Source of the DNA: an uncultured Lachnospiraceae bacterium
GTDB taxonomy: Bacteria; Bacillota; Clostridia; Lachnospirales; Lachnospiraceae
Direction: 5' to 3'
Assembly: GCA_910589265.1 (NCBI GenBank)
Contig: CAJUTQ010000084.1
Location: 18,337-82,336, forward strand
Length of the DNA stretch: 64,000 nt
Part shown: positions 8,932-19,551 of the stretch, one piece after another
Position numbering within the stretch: position 1 is the stretch's first letter
Layout of the letters: each line of letters starts with the position of its first letter
The notes under the pieces: model-generated
What the model was told of the DNA's origin: nothing
Databases searched by the model: none
What the model saw: only the letters and a program-made list of their open reading frames with translations
Made by a program: the position numbers and the translations under genes

Positions 8932-10932
8932 TTATGGGAAAATGAAACTTCCAACCTGGAAAACAACAACGGCCGCTGTCCAGGCAAAAAAAAGCTGAAA
9001 AGCAATGGTGCCTATTGTAAATTTCCAAGATCTGCTTTCCTTCTTAATAGTAGCTATGGCTGCTATGCAAGGGGTATACAGAAGGCAGAACAGCATAAGG
9101 GCATAAGCGTTTAAGGGACCAAATCCTGGATTTATGTCCCTGACAGCCTCTGCCAGTCTATCCATTCCCTCAGGGGAATGGGCATTAGCTGCCCCAAACA
9201 GAACGGCAAAGCTGGAGACAACTACCTCCTTAGCCGATATTCCTGAAATGAGGGCTACAATAATCTGCCACATGCCAAGGCCTGCTGGCGCCATGATTGG
9301 CACAAGAAGTTTACCTATCGATGCCCCAAAGCTTAAAGAAGGATCCTCTATCATTCCTGAAGGCCCAAAATTTAGCACTGCCCATATCAATATGGAAGCA
9401 AGAAAGATCGTTGTACCTGCCTTTGTCAAATAGTCTTTTAGCTTGTTCCACACATAAATCCAAATTGTCCGAACATTAGGTCTCTTGTATTCTGGCAGTT
9501 CAATAAGAAGGGGATTTTTTGCTTCTCCCCCCTCCCATTTATGCAAAACCTGGGCAACTATGACCGCCACTGCCATACCTATCCCATACATGGAAAACGC
9601 AGCCAAAGCATGATATTTTTCAAAAAACATGCCAGCAAATAATATATAAATGGGAAGTCTGGCAGAACAGGACATGAAGGGGACTACAAGCATTGTTTTC
9701 AACCGATCCTCCTGTCTTTCCAAAGCCCTTGTAGCCATAATAGCAGGAACTGTACACCCAAAACCAAGAATCATAGGCAGAAAAGCTTTGCCAGATAAAC
9801 CAGCTCTTCCCATAATTCCATCCATCACATAGGCAACTCTGGACATATATCCACTATCCTCTAAAATAGCAAGAGCCAGAAAGAGAATAAATATGTTAGG
9901 AAGGAAAGTTAAAATTCCTCCCACTCCTGCTATAATTCCATCAATAATAAGAGAAATAAGCCAGGGCTGCCCATGGATAGCATAAAGTCCTGCCTCAACA
10001 TTGACAGAAATCCATTCCAGTCCCTGCTCAAAGATCCCTTTTAGTCCATCTCCCACTGTAAAAGTCATGAAAAATACAAAAAGCATAATAAGAAGAAAAA
10101 TAGGAACTCCTAAAACAGGATGGGTGAGAAGAGCATCCACTTTATCTGTTGCCTCCTCCTTGCCTGCTTTATGGTGAAGGCATTCCTTCATCACTTCTTC
10201 AATATACCCATATTTTATTTGTATAATTTCTTTCTCATAGCTTTTGTCTCCTATCCCATTTTTCTGAGAAGGATAATTTTTTACTACTTCTTCGTCTCCC
10301 TCCAAGAGCTTGATGGCAATCCATCTTGGATTGCCATGAACCAGCAAAGTTTCTCCTATAAATTGTTCTAACTTTTTTATTTTTTCCTCTAAAACGTCTC
10401 CATAATATACAACAGTCCCCTTTGGGCCTTCCTCATAATGATGCACTACACCATGTAGTAATACACTTAGGCCAGTCTTCTTTGTAGCGGAAACAGGAAT
10501 AACCGGAATATTGCCCAAAAGCTCTGGCAGTCTGTGGAGATCAATTTCCATTCCTCTTTCCATCACTACATCCATCATATTTAAGGCTAGTATGACTGGC
10601 TTTCCTAACTCTAAAAGCTGTAATGTCAAGTATAAGTTTCTTTCCAAAGATGAAGCATCCACCACATTAACAATAACATCAATGGTATCATCCATCACTG
10701 CCTGTCTTGTAACCTTTTCTTCAATCGTATAGCAAGTTAAACTATATATTCCTGGGGTATCCACGACTGTCAGTTTCCAGTCTTCGTAAAAAGCCTCTCC
10801 CTCCTTTTTTTCCACAGTAACTCCTGGCCAGTTTGCAACTTTCAGCTTAGAGCCTGTCACTGCATTGAACAAAGTCGTCTTTCCACAATTTGGATTTCCA
10901 ACAAATGCCACCCGAATTGGTTTCATTTCCAT
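8932..10932 (-). CDS. feoB: Ferrous iron transport GTPase/permease FeoB
   Basis: Takes up Fe2+ across the cytoplasmic membrane. The cytosolic G-domain has G1 GNPNCGKTT (about residue 12), VANWPGVTVEKKEG for the G2 region, G3 DTPGIYSL and G4 NMMD (about residue 117). The C-terminal half has gate regions, including LGFGCTVPAIMATRALE with a conserved Cys and a second core near ISAKEVVVSS. At 666 aa it has normal length. feoA lies about 95 bp upstream on the same strand, and gltX follows closely. No Fur box or metal riboswitch was recognised. Confidence 0.95.
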   Translation of the reverse strand: MEMKPIRVAFVGNPNCGKTTLFNAVTGSKLKVANWPGVTVEKKEGEAFYEDWKLTVVDTPGIYSLTCYTIEEKVTRQAVMDDTIDVIVNVVDASSLERNLYLTLQLLELGKPVILALNMMDVVMERGMEIDLHRLPELLGNIPVIPVSATKKTGLSVLLHGVVHHYEEGPKGTVVYYGDVLEEKIKKLEQFIGETLLVHGNPRWIAIKLLEGDEEVVKNYPSQKNGIGDKSYEKEIIQIKYGYIEEVMKECLHHKAGKEEATDKVDALLTHPVLGVPIFLLIMLFVFFMTFTVGDGLKGIFEQGLEWISVNVEAGLYAIHGQPWLISLIIDGIIAGVGGILTFLPNIFILFLALAILEDSGYMSRVAYVMDGIMGRAGLSGKAFLPMILGFGCTVPAIMATRALERQEDRLKTMLVVPFMSCSARLPIYILFAGMFFEKYHALAAFSMYGIGMAVAVIVAQVLHKWEGGEAKNPLLIELPEYKRPNVRTIWIYVWNKLKDYLTKAGTTIFLASILIWAVLNFGPSGMIEDPSLSFGASIGKLLVPIMAPAGLGMWQIIVALISGISAKEVVVSSFAVLFGAANAHSPEGMDRLAEAVRDINPGFGPLNAYALMLFCLLYTPCIAAIATIKKESRSWKFTIGTIAFQLFFAWTAAVVVFQVGSFIFP

Positions 10933-11027
10933 TTCCTCTTCTCCCCATGTTTTTCTTATGTCGTCTTATGCAGGTTTAGTATAACATAAATCCCCTCTGT
11001 TTGGAAGTGAAACTCTTTGGGGAATTC

Positions 11028-11252
11028 TTACTTGCATTTATCTACTTCAATGGATTGGGCAATCTGTTTTCCAAGAGCAAGTCTTGTTCCCCTTACTTTA
11101 ATAATCAATGCGCCGTTTTTTTTTCGATTCATGAGGATAATCTTTGTCCCGTCGTTTAGTCCAAGAGCTTCCAATCTTCTTGTAATGGACTGCTCAAGAA
11201 TAAAACCCTTTATTTCATATTCTTCTTTTACTTTTCCTTCAAACAAAGTCAT
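11028..11252 (-). CDS. feoA: FeoA-domain protein
   Basis: A small SH3-like cytosolic partner of FeoB (74 aa). The pattern ITRRLEALGLNDGTKI, then a basic strand and a final KVRGTRLALGKQIAQSIEV, is the FeoA fold. An ATG at 11291 extends the frame but overlaps the upstream gene's stop; the ATG at 11252 has AAAGGAGG eight bases upstream and is the true start. The upstream GldG-type gene ends only 15 bases away, so read-through from the ABC operon is possible. Confidence 0.88.
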   Translation of the reverse strand: MTLFEGKVKEEYEIKGFILEQSITRRLEALGLNDGTKIILMNRKKNGALIIKVRGTRLALGKQIAQSIEVDKCK

Positions 11253-11266
11253 GAAAAAGTCCTCCT

Positions 11267-13375
11267 TTACTTTTTCCTTCTTCTTGCCCATACAATGATT
11301 CCTGTAATTAAAAGAGCCAGAGGAATAAAAATGGTTAAAATTCCCCCCAAAGTAAGTGCCGTAAATGTGTTGACTATATTTTGGGATACATTGTATTGTT
11401 TCACTGGAATGGAAATAGGGCTTGTATTATCTACCATAGAAGTAATTCCATTCATTAAAAGTTCCATGTTTGCCCCGGATACGGTATCATCTACATGATC
11501 GGTAAGCATATTTTCTGTTGTAAAATGAACAATTCTCGTTGTTTTGTCACCTAGATCCTCTGTAATAAGCACCCCAATAGGAAAGGAGCCTTCTTCATCC
11601 CCCTCTTCCTTCTCATAGGTTTCTGCCTTCCCCATATTTTCTTTGATATAAGCTTTTTCTGTCGTTGTGAGAAGGGATTCTATGGATAGGCTGCTTCTCA
11701 CATCCTCCTCAATGGAAATAGCCTGGGCATAGGGCATGAAAATATACCGATTCATGATAGAATAGGTCATCTCATTGGCCAGCACATTGGGGAGCAAATA
11801 AAAAGGATTTTGGTAATAAGCCGAAGAATCTCCCTCTGCGACAATTCCCTTTTTTAGATGAACTCCATACTCCTCTAAAACACCTTCAAAGTTGGGAAGT
11901 TCCTCTTGTGTCCAGGAGGTAATGATAAGGGCATGGCCTCCTCCCTTTAAATAGTCCACTACTTTCTTTGCGTCTTCTTGTGAAAAATCTACCGTAGGTG
12001 CAAAAATAAAAATACATTGGGCATCTTCTGGTATTTTTTCATAATTTAATAGCTGCATTGTCTCCACATCAATATTTGCTTTTGCCAATCTGGATGACAG
12101 TCTTTGGGAAACTTCCGCCTCATTATGTCCTTGAATAGCATACATCTTCGGCTGTTCCTCGCTGAGCACATAGGAAATAGCGCTTGTAATTTGTCCTTCT
12201 CCATCAAAGCCTGTCGCCACGCTGCTGTACGTGCCATAATCAAACTGACTCTCAAAAAGCATACTATAGTCAATCGCCTTGGATTTTTCCTTACATACTA
12301 CAATTAAACTGTTGGAGCTTAATGTATCCAACGTATACTGAGCTGCAAAATTAGGATAGGTTTCCATATCCCGGTACTCTATTTTTATATGGGAAGATAA
12401 ATCTTCATATCTTCCTAAAATCTGCTGTACAATATCATCTGCCACAGTTTCATTTTCCAACACATAAATAGTAACATCCTCCTCTAAGCTGGATACCAGA
12501 TCTTTAGTAGGCTGGGTAATAGAATACAAGTGAGTGTTTGTCACGTCAATCTGGGTCATTGTTGTAGGAAGCGTTAAGACAAAATAATTAACCCCTCCGC
12601 TTACAAGTAAAACAACAATAATAAAACCAATACTAAATACTCTCGTTTTCACTCCCCTTGCAGAGACATGGTACTTTCTCTTTTGGATGAGCTCATAAGT
12701 AAAAAATAGAAATAGAAAAACAATGGTGAGAAAATATATTATACAGGTTAAATCCAATACCCCGTCCATTAAGGTGGATAGGCGGGTGGCCAAGTCAAAA
12801 ATAGAAGCTATATTGCTTAACCATGTATTTCCAGCAGCTAGAACAGAGATGATGCCTGCCAAAAGGAAGCCAAATAAAAGAATGGCAAAGGTGATCAATG
12901 CAGCAATAATCTGGTTTTCTGTTAAAGCAGATACAAATAGTCCAATAGCCAGGCAGGCAGCGCCAAATAAGAAAAAACCAAAAATAGCTGTGTAAGCCTC
13001 TGCGAAAGGAACCTCTCCAAAAGAGGCCATAATAAGAGGATAGAGGGCAATGACTCCCATGGGAATGGCCAGTACTGTAAGCATTGACAAATACTTCCCA
13101 ATAAGAATCTTTCCAGGGGAAACCGGCGAGGTGAATAAAAGCTGATCCGTTTTCATTTTCTTCTCTTCTGACATGATTCGCATTGTTAAAAGAGGGGTCA
13201 CAATGAGGAAGGTCATGAGAATGCTTGATAAAGTATAAGAGATATAAGGAAGTCCGTTTATCAAATTATAGATTGTAAAATATATCCCTGTAAAAAATAA
13301 AATAACCCCAATATATAAATATCCAATGATGGAGTGAAAATAAGATTTTAATTCTTTTTTCCAAATAGCTATCAT
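11267..13375 (-). CDS. Fused GldF/GldG-like ABC-2 permease and auxiliary protein
   Basis: Residues 1-240 form an ABC-2 permease with six membrane segments (start MIAIWKKELKSYF). Residues 250-680 form a GldG-type extracytoplasmic domain (ABC_transp_aux): a membrane anchor, the TNTHLYSITQPTKDL segment and a FIFAPTVDFSQEDAKKVVDYL Rossmann-like segment. A last membrane helix ends in RRRKK. In Bacteroidetes GldF and GldG are separate gliding proteins; fused forms in Clostridia are exporters of unknown substrate. The start overlaps the stop of the ATPase gene upstream by four bases. Confidence 0.85.
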   Translation of the reverse strand: MIAIWKKELKSYFHSIIGYLYIGVILFFTGIYFTIYNLINGLPYISYTLSSILMTFLIVTPLLTMRIMSEEKKMKTDQLLFTSPVSPGKILIGKYLSMLTVLAIPMGVIALYPLIMASFGEVPFAEAYTAIFGFFLFGAACLAIGLFVSALTENQIIAALITFAILLFGFLLAGIISVLAAGNTWLSNIASIFDLATRLSTLMDGVLDLTCIIYFLTIVFLFLFFTYELIQKRKYHVSARGVKTRVFSIGFIIVVLLVSGGVNYFVLTLPTTMTQIDVTNTHLYSITQPTKDLVSSLEEDVTIYVLENETVADDIVQQILGRYEDLSSHIKIEYRDMETYPNFAAQYTLDTLSSNSLIVVCKEKSKAIDYSMLFESQFDYGTYSSVATGFDGEGQITSAISYVLSEEQPKMYAIQGHNEAEVSQRLSSRLAKANIDVETMQLLNYEKIPEDAQCIFIFAPTVDFSQEDAKKVVDYLKGGGHALIITSWTQEELPNFEGVLEEYGVHLKKGIVAEGDSSAYYQNPFYLLPNVLANEMTYSIMNRYIFMPYAQAISIEEDVRSSLSIESLLTTTEKAYIKENMGKAETYEKEEGDEEGSFPIGVLITEDLGDKTTRIVHFTTENMLTDHVDDTVSGANMELLMNGITSMVDNTSPISIPVKQYNVSQNIVNTFTALTLGGILTIFIPLALLITGIIVWARRRKK

Positions 13376-14322
13376 AACTGTCCCTCCTTCTCTTCTGACG
13401 TTAATTCTAAAAATACATCTTCCAAGGACAGTTTGCTAGACTGCATTTCCAAAATAGGCATATTTTCCAAAGCCATTTTCTCAAATACTTTTTCCCTTAC
13501 GTCCTCCTTCTCTTCCTTGTAGGCGGCGGTTACATTACATTGTCCTTCCTTTGCCTTCTCTACTTTAACATCTTTTAGTTCTGGCATAGAGGAAAAAATG
13601 GTCTGTACTCTCTCCTCTTTCCCTTTGATCGTCAAGGTCAAGGTAATGGCTCCTTGCATTTTTCTCCCCAGCTCTTCAGGGGTATCACTAGCTACAAGCC
13701 TTCCCTTGGAAATAATCATAATATGGTCGCAAAGGGCGCTTATTTCCGACAAAATATGGGAGCTTAAAATAATTGTATGTTTTTTCCCTAGAGAACGGAT
13801 TAAATCTCTCATTTCCATCATCTGTTTTGGATCTAAGCCTACCATAGGCTCATCCAAGATGAGAATTTGAGGAAACCCCAATATTGCTTGGGCCAGTCCG
13901 ATTCTCTGTTTATATCCTTTGGACAAATTTCGGATAAGCCTTTCCTCCACATGGGCTATTCCTGTCATCTTCATTGCTTCCTCTATGGAGTCTTTTCTCT
14001 CTTTCTTTCCAATCCCTTTTAACTGGGACACAAAAATCATGTACTCTTTCACAGTCATATCCTGATAAAGAGGGGGGATTTCTGGCAAATAACCAATCGA
14101 CCTTTTTGCTTCCTTTGATTTTTTTTCCACATCAAAGCCGTTGATAGTAATCTTCCCATGGGTAGCTCCTAAATAACCGGTGAGCAGATTCATGGTTGTT
14201 GATTTTCCAGCACCATTTGGGCCAAGAAAGCCATAGATCTCTCCCTTTTTCACATGGAATGTCAAATCCTCCACAGCTATATGACTTCCATATTTTTTTG
14301 TAAGGTTTTTCACTTCAATCAA
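13372..14322 (-). CDS. ABC transporter ATPase (GldA-like)
   Basis: The cytoplasmic ATPase of the exporter encoded with the downstream GldFG fusion. It shows Walker A GPNGAGKS (about residue 34), ABC signature LSKGYKQRIGLA (about 134), Walker B ILILDEPMVGLDP and the H-loop SSHIL. The C-terminal 90 residues form the extra domain typical of the DrrA/GldA class. At 316 aa its length is normal. The stop/start overlap with the next gene (ATGA) implies translational coupling. Confidence 0.9.
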   Translation of the reverse strand: MIEVKNLTKKYGSHIAVEDLTFHVKKGEIYGFLGPNGAGKSTTMNLLTGYLGATHGKITINGFDVEKKSKEAKRSIGYLPEIPPLYQDMTVKEYMIFVSQLKGIGKKERKDSIEEAMKMTGIAHVEERLIRNLSKGYKQRIGLAQAILGFPQILILDEPMVGLDPKQMMEMRDLIRSLGKKHTIILSSHILSEISALCDHIMIISKGRLVASDTPEELGRKMQGAITLTLTIKGKEERVQTIFSSMPELKDVKVEKAKEGQCNVTAAYKEEKEDVREKVFEKMALENMPILEMQSSKLSLEDVFLELTSEEKEGQL

Positions 14323-14510
14323 TGGGAATCCTTCCTTTCTAAGTCTGTGTAAAGTGAATAAAATGTTTTACATAAATTTGGGATTATCTACCTTACTTTA
14401 TAGAATAACTGTGTTTAAATTTACAACATTATGTGAAAATTTTGTGAAAATTAGGTCTGTAACTAGGCCCAATGAATGTGAAAAAAGGGAATGCCAAAAA
14501 GGAAGATACC

Positions 14511-15083
14511 CTATAAGGCAACGTCAATATTCCATAAGCTTCTCACCTTATCTTCCCTTTCGCCTCCAGAAGAATCATAAGAGATTCCTTCTTCTACAAC
14601 TTCCTCTCTTTCTCCTATGGATAATAGGGAAATTTCTTCTTTTTTTGCCTCTAAATCGTCGCTTGGAAGACTTTTATAAGAATCACACTCCATAAACTCC
14701 TTATAGGCTTCTCTTAACTGGTTTGTCAACGATATTTTTTCAAACTCATCCATTTCCTCATTGTTTAAGGCATTTCTCATAGCTCCTGATACAATATCCG
14801 CTGCCTCCTCCTTGGATTTTGCATTTTTCAGCCTCATCTCCATTGCCTTCCTCTGTTTTACAATTTTTTGCACTTTTACATAGAGCTCTGGAGCTACCCT
14901 TGCCAGAAAGGACAATTCAGAACCTCTAAGCTTTTTCCCCATTTTAAACTTTGTAATAATCTTCCTTAATTTCTGAGACTCCTTTCTTTTATTCTGTTCT
15001 TCCTGTCTATTGGCTTTCTTAGCCCTTTTTACCCATTCAAAAACTGTCTCTTTTCCTGTTAATGGATTCCATAATTCTCCCAT
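14511..15083 (-). CDS. Conserved-looking hypothetical protein, helical, 190 aa
   Basis: No family recognised. The protein is very rich in Lys/Glu/Arg and predicted largely alpha-helical, with a GELWNPLTGKETVFEWVKRAKKA start and a charged core. There is no signal or membrane segment. An ATG at 15110 is in frame, but the ATG at 15083 (start MGELWN) is preceded by AGAGAGG with eight-base spacing. It appears monocistronic. A nucleic-acid-associated or structural function is conceivable from charge alone but cannot be assigned. Confidence 0.6.
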   Translation of the reverse strand: MGELWNPLTGKETVFEWVKRAKKANRQEEQNKRKESQKLRKIITKFKMGKKLRGSELSFLARVAPELYVKVQKIVKQRKAMEMRLKNAKSKEEAADIVSGAMRNALNNEEMDEFEKISLTNQLREAYKEFMECDSYKSLPSDDLEAKKEEISLLSIGEREEVVEEGISYDSSGGEREDKVRSLWNIDVAL

Positions 15084-15301
15084 GGAACATACCTCTCTTC
15101 CCTCTTTCAATTATATTCCTGTTATTTCTTATATCGTCCATCACATATGAATAGTAAAGGCTCATAAAATTTTCCTTTTTTTCGTTTTGAAGTCAGAAAA
15201 TATGGATACCCTATTGAATAAGGCAGGAGTGTTCCTTTATAAAGATAATCTGTAAACAAAACATTTTTGCCTTTCCCTTAAATCTTTGGAATGGAGGAAC
15301 T

Positions 15302-16075
15302 ATGAATTCTATTTATATAAAAATTATGAAGATTAAACCAAATGTAGCTGCTGCCTTTGTCAATCCTCCTGCTGATTTTCCCCTTTCCCCCTGTGCCCAA
15401 GTTCCCTTAAAAGAAGATATGTTTTATGATTATGTCTATTTTTTTATAAAAACCTTTGAACCTTTTGAACAAATGAAGGAACATATTTCTTCTGCCTCTC
15501 TTCTCCTTAAACCAGGAGGCTTGCTCTATGCTTTGTACAAAGGAGCAGATACTCTCTCCTTTATACGAAACAAGCTTTGGGATTTATCTGTACCTGTTGG
15601 TTTTCGTCCTGAATTTCAAGGGGTATTCAGAGAAAGCTGGACAATCATACAAATGTCCCCCCTGTCCCTATCCCGCCCCTTTCTCCATTTTTTTTTCTCC
15701 CTCCAAAAGGAAGAGCCTTCTATAAATGGAACGCTTTCCATTTATCCTCCCCACAAGCAAGATAGGATTCACGCTGTTCTCACCTTTTTGCAGAAAAATT
15801 ATCCCCAGTATAGAGAATCCCTATCCCCTGCTTTTAATAAGCTCTATCCTGTTTTCTCTACAAAGGATGGAAGCCGTTATGTATCTATAGCTAGCCGTAA
15901 ACATTATATTTCTCTCTACTTTACTTGTTTATATTCTGCAAAGCTTATTGCTTCCACCGACAGACGTATACTTCGTACTTTGGGATGCGTTAAAATCCCA
16001 GACAACATCCCCTTTCCCATTTCCTCTATTGAAAAGGCTATTGTCCATTGCTTTCACTCTTCCTCCTCCACATAA
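15302..16075 (+). CDS. Two-domain hypothetical: DUF3052-like plus DUF1801 (YdhG)-like
   Basis: The N-terminal half (residues 1-115) has the pattern FYDYVYFFIKTFEPFEQM, LLLKPGGLLYALYKG and SVPVGFRPEF, which resembles the DUF3052 fold. The C-terminal half (residues 145-255) has YPVFSTKDGSRYVSIASRKHYISLYF and a closing segment (IPFPISSIEKAIVHCF) like DUF1801/YdhG, a small alpha/beta family once linked to iron handling. A GGAGG site precedes the ATG. Composition is proline- and serine-rich for the region. Domain calls are by eye. Confidence 0.6.
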   Translation: MNSIYIKIMKIKPNVAAAFVNPPADFPLSPCAQVPLKEDMFYDYVYFFIKTFEPFEQMKEHISSASLLLKPGGLLYALYKGADTLSFIRNKLWDLSVPVGFRPEFQGVFRESWTIIQMSPLSLSRPFLHFFFSLQKEEPSINGTLSIYPPHKQDRIHAVLTFLQKNYPQYRESLSPAFNKLYPVFSTKDGSRYVSIASRKHYISLYFTCLYSAKLIASTDRRILRTLGCVKIPDNIPFPISSIEKAIVHCFHSSSST

Positions 16076-16086
16076 AAACAGAGGCT

Positions 16087-16890
16087 CTAATGAGTCCTCT
16101 GCTCTTCCTCACTTTTCTTTAGTTCTGTCTTTCGTTTATTTCTTCTCACCATTCCTGCACCTTTGTTGTAAAACCAGAAGGAAAATACAAGGAGCTTATT
16201 TATTTTGCCTATTTTTTCTTTGACTGTTCCCTTATAAAAGCTTCCTTCTCCTTCCATAGGAATCTTTCGTTTCACACATTTGATCAAGTCAGACTCACAC
16301 GTAATATTCTTTGGTATATCTGTATAGGCCAGGCCAACACATGCTTCTTTGTGGGCATCACTTCCTCCAAAACAGGCCAGGCCGTTTTCCTCTGCTAACT
16401 TTTTCGCCTCTTCATTTGCCTCCAACGGTTCACATGCATTAAATGCCTCTACAAAGTCAAATCGTTTTATGAGCTGTGGATTTTTCCGATGTCTTTTTGT
16501 CCTGGCATAACTCATAAATTTTTCCCCGCAAGGATGAGCTGGCCCTAAAATTCCCCCATAATGGTGGACGATATCAATGAGAAGGTGGACTGGCAACCCT
16601 CTCATTTCTAGTAAATACATTTTTACTGTTTCTGGCATAATAACCAAAATATGTCCAGCATCAATTGTGTCGTACTCTATCCCTTTTAAGACAACAAAAT
16701 CTTCATGCTCTTTCCCCTTCATATGTTTTTTCCAGTGACGGTATCCGTTATAAGAATTGTGATCCGTCACAAGCATCCCCTGAATTCCCTTCTCCTTTAG
16801 TAATTGAATATAATCCCCAATCGGAACTTTGCCGTCCAAGGATCCCTCCTTTGTATGGCAGTGCATATCTATTTTCATTGGAATCACCAT
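16087..16890 (-). CDS. PHP-domain metal-dependent phosphoesterase
   Basis: The PHP fold is shown by KIDMHCHTKEGSLDG at the start (motif I HxH), MLVTDHN (motif II) near residue 40, an IVHHYGGILGPAHPC segment (motif III) and a GGSDAHKEACVGLAYT segment (motif IV). Such proteins are usually trinuclear-metal phosphoesterases acting on nucleotides or histidinol-phosphate-like substrates. The substrate here is unknown. The last 50 residues are basic and may be an accessory tail. The first ATG is used; a second in-frame ATG four codons later (MKIDMHCH) is possible. Confidence 0.82.
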   Translation of the reverse strand: MVIPMKIDMHCHTKEGSLDGKVPIGDYIQLLKEKGIQGMLVTDHNSYNGYRHWKKHMKGKEHEDFVVLKGIEYDTIDAGHILVIMPETVKMYLLEMRGLPVHLLIDIVHHYGGILGPAHPCGEKFMSYARTKRHRKNPQLIKRFDFVEAFNACEPLEANEEAKKLAEENGLACFGGSDAHKEACVGLAYTDIPKNITCESDLIKCVKRKIPMEGEGSFYKGTVKEKIGKINKLLVFSFWFYNKGAGMVRRNKRKTELKKSEEEQRTH

Positions 16891-16919
16891 GCCTTTCCCT
16901 AGCTTTCTCCATTATAGCA

Positions 16920-17384
16920 TTATAAATTTCTTATTTTAAATTCCTTCCTTGCCTCTCTTAGCTGATCTTTTTTGGCAATATCCTGCCGCTTGTCATAGAG
17001 CTTTTTCCCCTTTGCCAATCCAATTTCTACTTTCACAAGGCTTCCTTTCAAATATACTTGTAAAGGGACAATGGTATACCCTTTTTCAGCGCTCTTTCCT
17101 AAAAGCTTATTGATTTCTCCTCTGTGGAGCATAAGCTTTCTCACCCGTAAAGGATCCTTATTAAAAATATTTCCCTTCTCATAAGGACTTATGTGCATTC
17201 CATAAATGAACACTTCCCCGTTTTCAATACGGATAAAAGATTCCTTTATGCTGCACTTTCCCATGCGCAAAGATTTCACTTCTGTCCCATGGAGTACAAT
17301 GCCTGCCTCCTTCTTTTCCTCAATAAAATAATCAAACCTTGCTTTTTTATTATTGGCAATGAGCTTTACACTTTCCTTTGCCAT
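16920..17384 (-). CDS. smpB: SsrA-binding protein SmpB
   Basis: A tmRNA partner in rescue of stalled ribosomes. The family signatures [19 protein letters not shown] and [21 protein letters not shown] lie in the beta-barrel. The C-terminal tail ([20 protein letters not shown]) is the part that reads into the mRNA channel. At 154 aa its length is normal. Its ATG overlaps the rnr stop in TAATG. Coupling smpB with rnr is common and functionally sensible because RNase R degrades trans-translated mRNAs. Confidence 0.96.
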   Translation of the reverse strand: MAKESVKLIANNKKARFDYFIEEKKEAGIVLHGTEVKSLRMGKCSIKESFIRIENGEVFIYGMHISPYEKGNIFNKDPLRVRKLMLHRGEINKLLGKSAEKGYTIVPLQVYLKGSLVKVEIGLAKGKKLYDKRQDIAKKDQLREARKEFKIRNL

Positions 17385-19525
17385 TACACCTTCTCCTCTT
17401 CTAAATCAAAATCAATGGTACGAGTATTTCTGTCCGTCCCACAAACCCGGATTTTCACTGTCTCTCCCAGACAGTATTTTTTTCCTGTTGCCTCCCCTAC
17501 CATTTCATAAGTCTCTTCCTCATATCGGAAATAATCTCCTGGAATTTTTGATACATGGATCATTCCTTCGATTGTATTTGGCAGTTCCACATAAATTCCC
17601 CATGAGGTAATACTTGCTATAACACCTTCAAAGCACTGTCCAATTCTCTCCTCCATGTATTCTACTTTTTTTAGCTTTACGGTTTCTCTCTCAGCCTCTT
17701 CCGCCCTTCTTTCTGTATCGCTGCTTTGTTTTGCTACCTTTGGAAGTAATTGTTCATAGTGGCTTATTTTTCCCTCGCTAAGCCTTCCTCTTAAATAGTC
17801 TTTAATAATTCTATGAATCTGCAAGTCTGGATATCTTCTTATAGGAGAAGTAAAATGGCAGTAGTAAGGGCAGGCTAGTCCAAAATGTCCTGTATTTTCC
17901 ACTGTGTAGCGGGCCTGTTTCATGGAGCGTAAGGTCAATCGGCTAATAAGAGCCTCCTCTTTTGTTCCCTCTATCTTTTCTAAAAGTTTTTGGTATTCTT
18001 TTGGATGAATCTCATCCTTGGATATTTTCATACGATATCCAAAGTTCCATATAAAAGTATGAAGCTTTTTCATTTTTTCTTCGTCTGGGGATTCATGAGT
18101 CCTGTATAAAAAGGGGAGTTCCAGCCAGTGAAAGTGTTCCGCTATCGTTTCGTTTGCCGCCAGCATAAAGTCTTCAATAATTTTGGTAGCTACGTTTCTA
18201 TCATATGGTTTTATATCATAGGGACGCCCCTTTTCATCTAATAGAAGCTTTGTCTCTGGAAAGTCAAAATCTATAGAGCCCCTTTTTTTCCTTTTCTTAC
18301 GCAAAATTGCGGCCAATTCTTCCATTTCCTGGAACATAGGCACAAAGGATTGATATTTTTTCCTCTCTTCCATATCTTGATCTTGTAAAATCTTTTTAAC
18401 GCTCGTATACGTCATCCTTTCATCTACGCAGATTACAGTCTCAGCAATGCTGTGATCTTCTACCTCCCCCTTCTCGTTGATCTTCATCATACAGCTTAAA
18501 GCCAGGCGATCGACGTTTGGATTGAGAGAGCAAATTCCATTGGACAGCCGGTGGGGAAGCATGGGGATAACCCGATCTGCCAAATAAACACTTGTCCCCC
18601 TTACAAAGGCTTCTCTATCTAAAGCGCTTTTCTCCTGGACATAATTTGACACATCTGCAATATGGACTCCCAAGTAGTAATAGCCCCCTTCTTTTTTTAA
18701 ACTTACTGCATCGTCTAGATCCTTTGCGTCTTCTCCGTCAATAGTTACCATGGGCACCCTTCGCAAATCCTGTCGGCCTGCCATGTCTCCCTCCCCAATG
18801 TCTAGGGAAATTCGTTCTGCCTGGTTCATTGCCTTTACAGAAAATTCCATAGGAAGTTCATAGCCCTTTATAATGGACAAAATGTCTACACCAGGATCAT
18901 TTATATGTCCTAATATTTCTGTAATTTTTCCTTCTGGCTTTTTTCCTTTTTCCTCATTTCCATAGTCCGTAATCTGTACAACAACTTTATGTCCTGTCAC
19001 TGCCCCCTTAGAACGCTCTGATGGAATAAAAATATCCTTGGAAAACCGTTGGTTATCTGGGACAACAAAGCCAAAGCCTGTCCCTCCCCTTTCATAAGTT
19101 CCAACAATCTGGCAGATTCCCCTTTTTAAAACTTTCACAATGGTTGCTTCCTGGCGTTTTCCTCCCTTTCCAGAAATGAGGCGCACTTCCACGAAATCTT
19201 TGTGCATGGCATCTTTTACTTCTTCCTTGGGAATATATAAGTCTTCCTTTTCCCCTTCTATCTCTACAAAACCAAAGCCTCCTGGGTGATAAATAAACTG
19301 TCCCCTTCGTCCTCCTTGGTCTGCTTTCTTGTATTTTCCTCGCTTATTTTTTGTTATTTTTCCTTCCAAAAGAAGGGCGTCCAAAACTTCTCTTAGCTCT
19401 TTACGTTCCCTTTTTTTCGATTGGAGCACAATGGCCAGCTCCTTTTCCTTCATGGGAATATATTTCTTACTTTCCATGAGTTTACATATGATTTTTTTTC
19501 TTTCTTCAAATTTTTCTTTATCCAT
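17384..19525 (-). CDS. rnr: Ribonuclease R
   Basis: A 3'-5' exoribonuclease. It has an N-terminal winged helix, two cold-shock domains, an RNB catalytic domain with the metal-binding [16 protein letters not shown] (about residue 265) and [15 protein letters not shown], and a C-terminal S1 domain (about 625-705). The longest frame opens at 19561, inside a terminator stem, so that start is impossible for a transcript starting downstream. The ATG at 19525, giving [10 protein letters not shown], is preferred (713 aa). It is followed by the overlapping smpB. Confidence 0.94.
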   Translation of the reverse strand: MDKEKFEERKKIICKLMESKKYIPMKEKELAIVLQSKKRERKELREVLDALLLEGKITKNKRGKYKKADQGGRRGQFIYHPGGFGFVEIEGEKEDLYIPKEEVKDAMHKDFVEVRLISGKGGKRQEATIVKVLKRGICQIVGTYERGGTGFGFVVPDNQRFSKDIFIPSERSKGAVTGHKVVVQITDYGNEEKGKKPEGKITEILGHINDPGVDILSIIKGYELPMEFSVKAMNQAERISLDIGEGDMAGRQDLRRVPMVTIDGEDAKDLDDAVSLKKEGGYYYLGVHIADVSNYVQEKSALDREAFVRGTSVYLADRVIPMLPHRLSNGICSLNPNVDRLALSCMMKINEKGEVEDHSIAETVICVDERMTYTSVKKILQDQDMEERKKYQSFVPMFQEMEELAAILRKKRKKRGSIDFDFPETKLLLDEKGRPYDIKPYDRNVATKIIEDFMLAANETIAEHFHWLELPFLYRTHESPDEEKMKKLHTFIWNFGYRMKISKDEIHPKEYQKLLEKIEGTKEEALISRLTLRSMKQARYTVENTGHFGLACPYYCHFTSPIRRYPDLQIHRIIKDYLRGRLSEGKISHYEQLLPKVAKQSSDTERRAEEAERETVKLKKVEYMEERIGQCFEGVIASITSWGIYVELPNTIEGMIHVSKIPGDYFRYEEETYEMVGEATGKKYCLGETVKIRVCGTDRNTRTIDFDLEEEKV

Positions 19526-19551
19526 CTTTGTATCATGCCTTTCTATGATAG

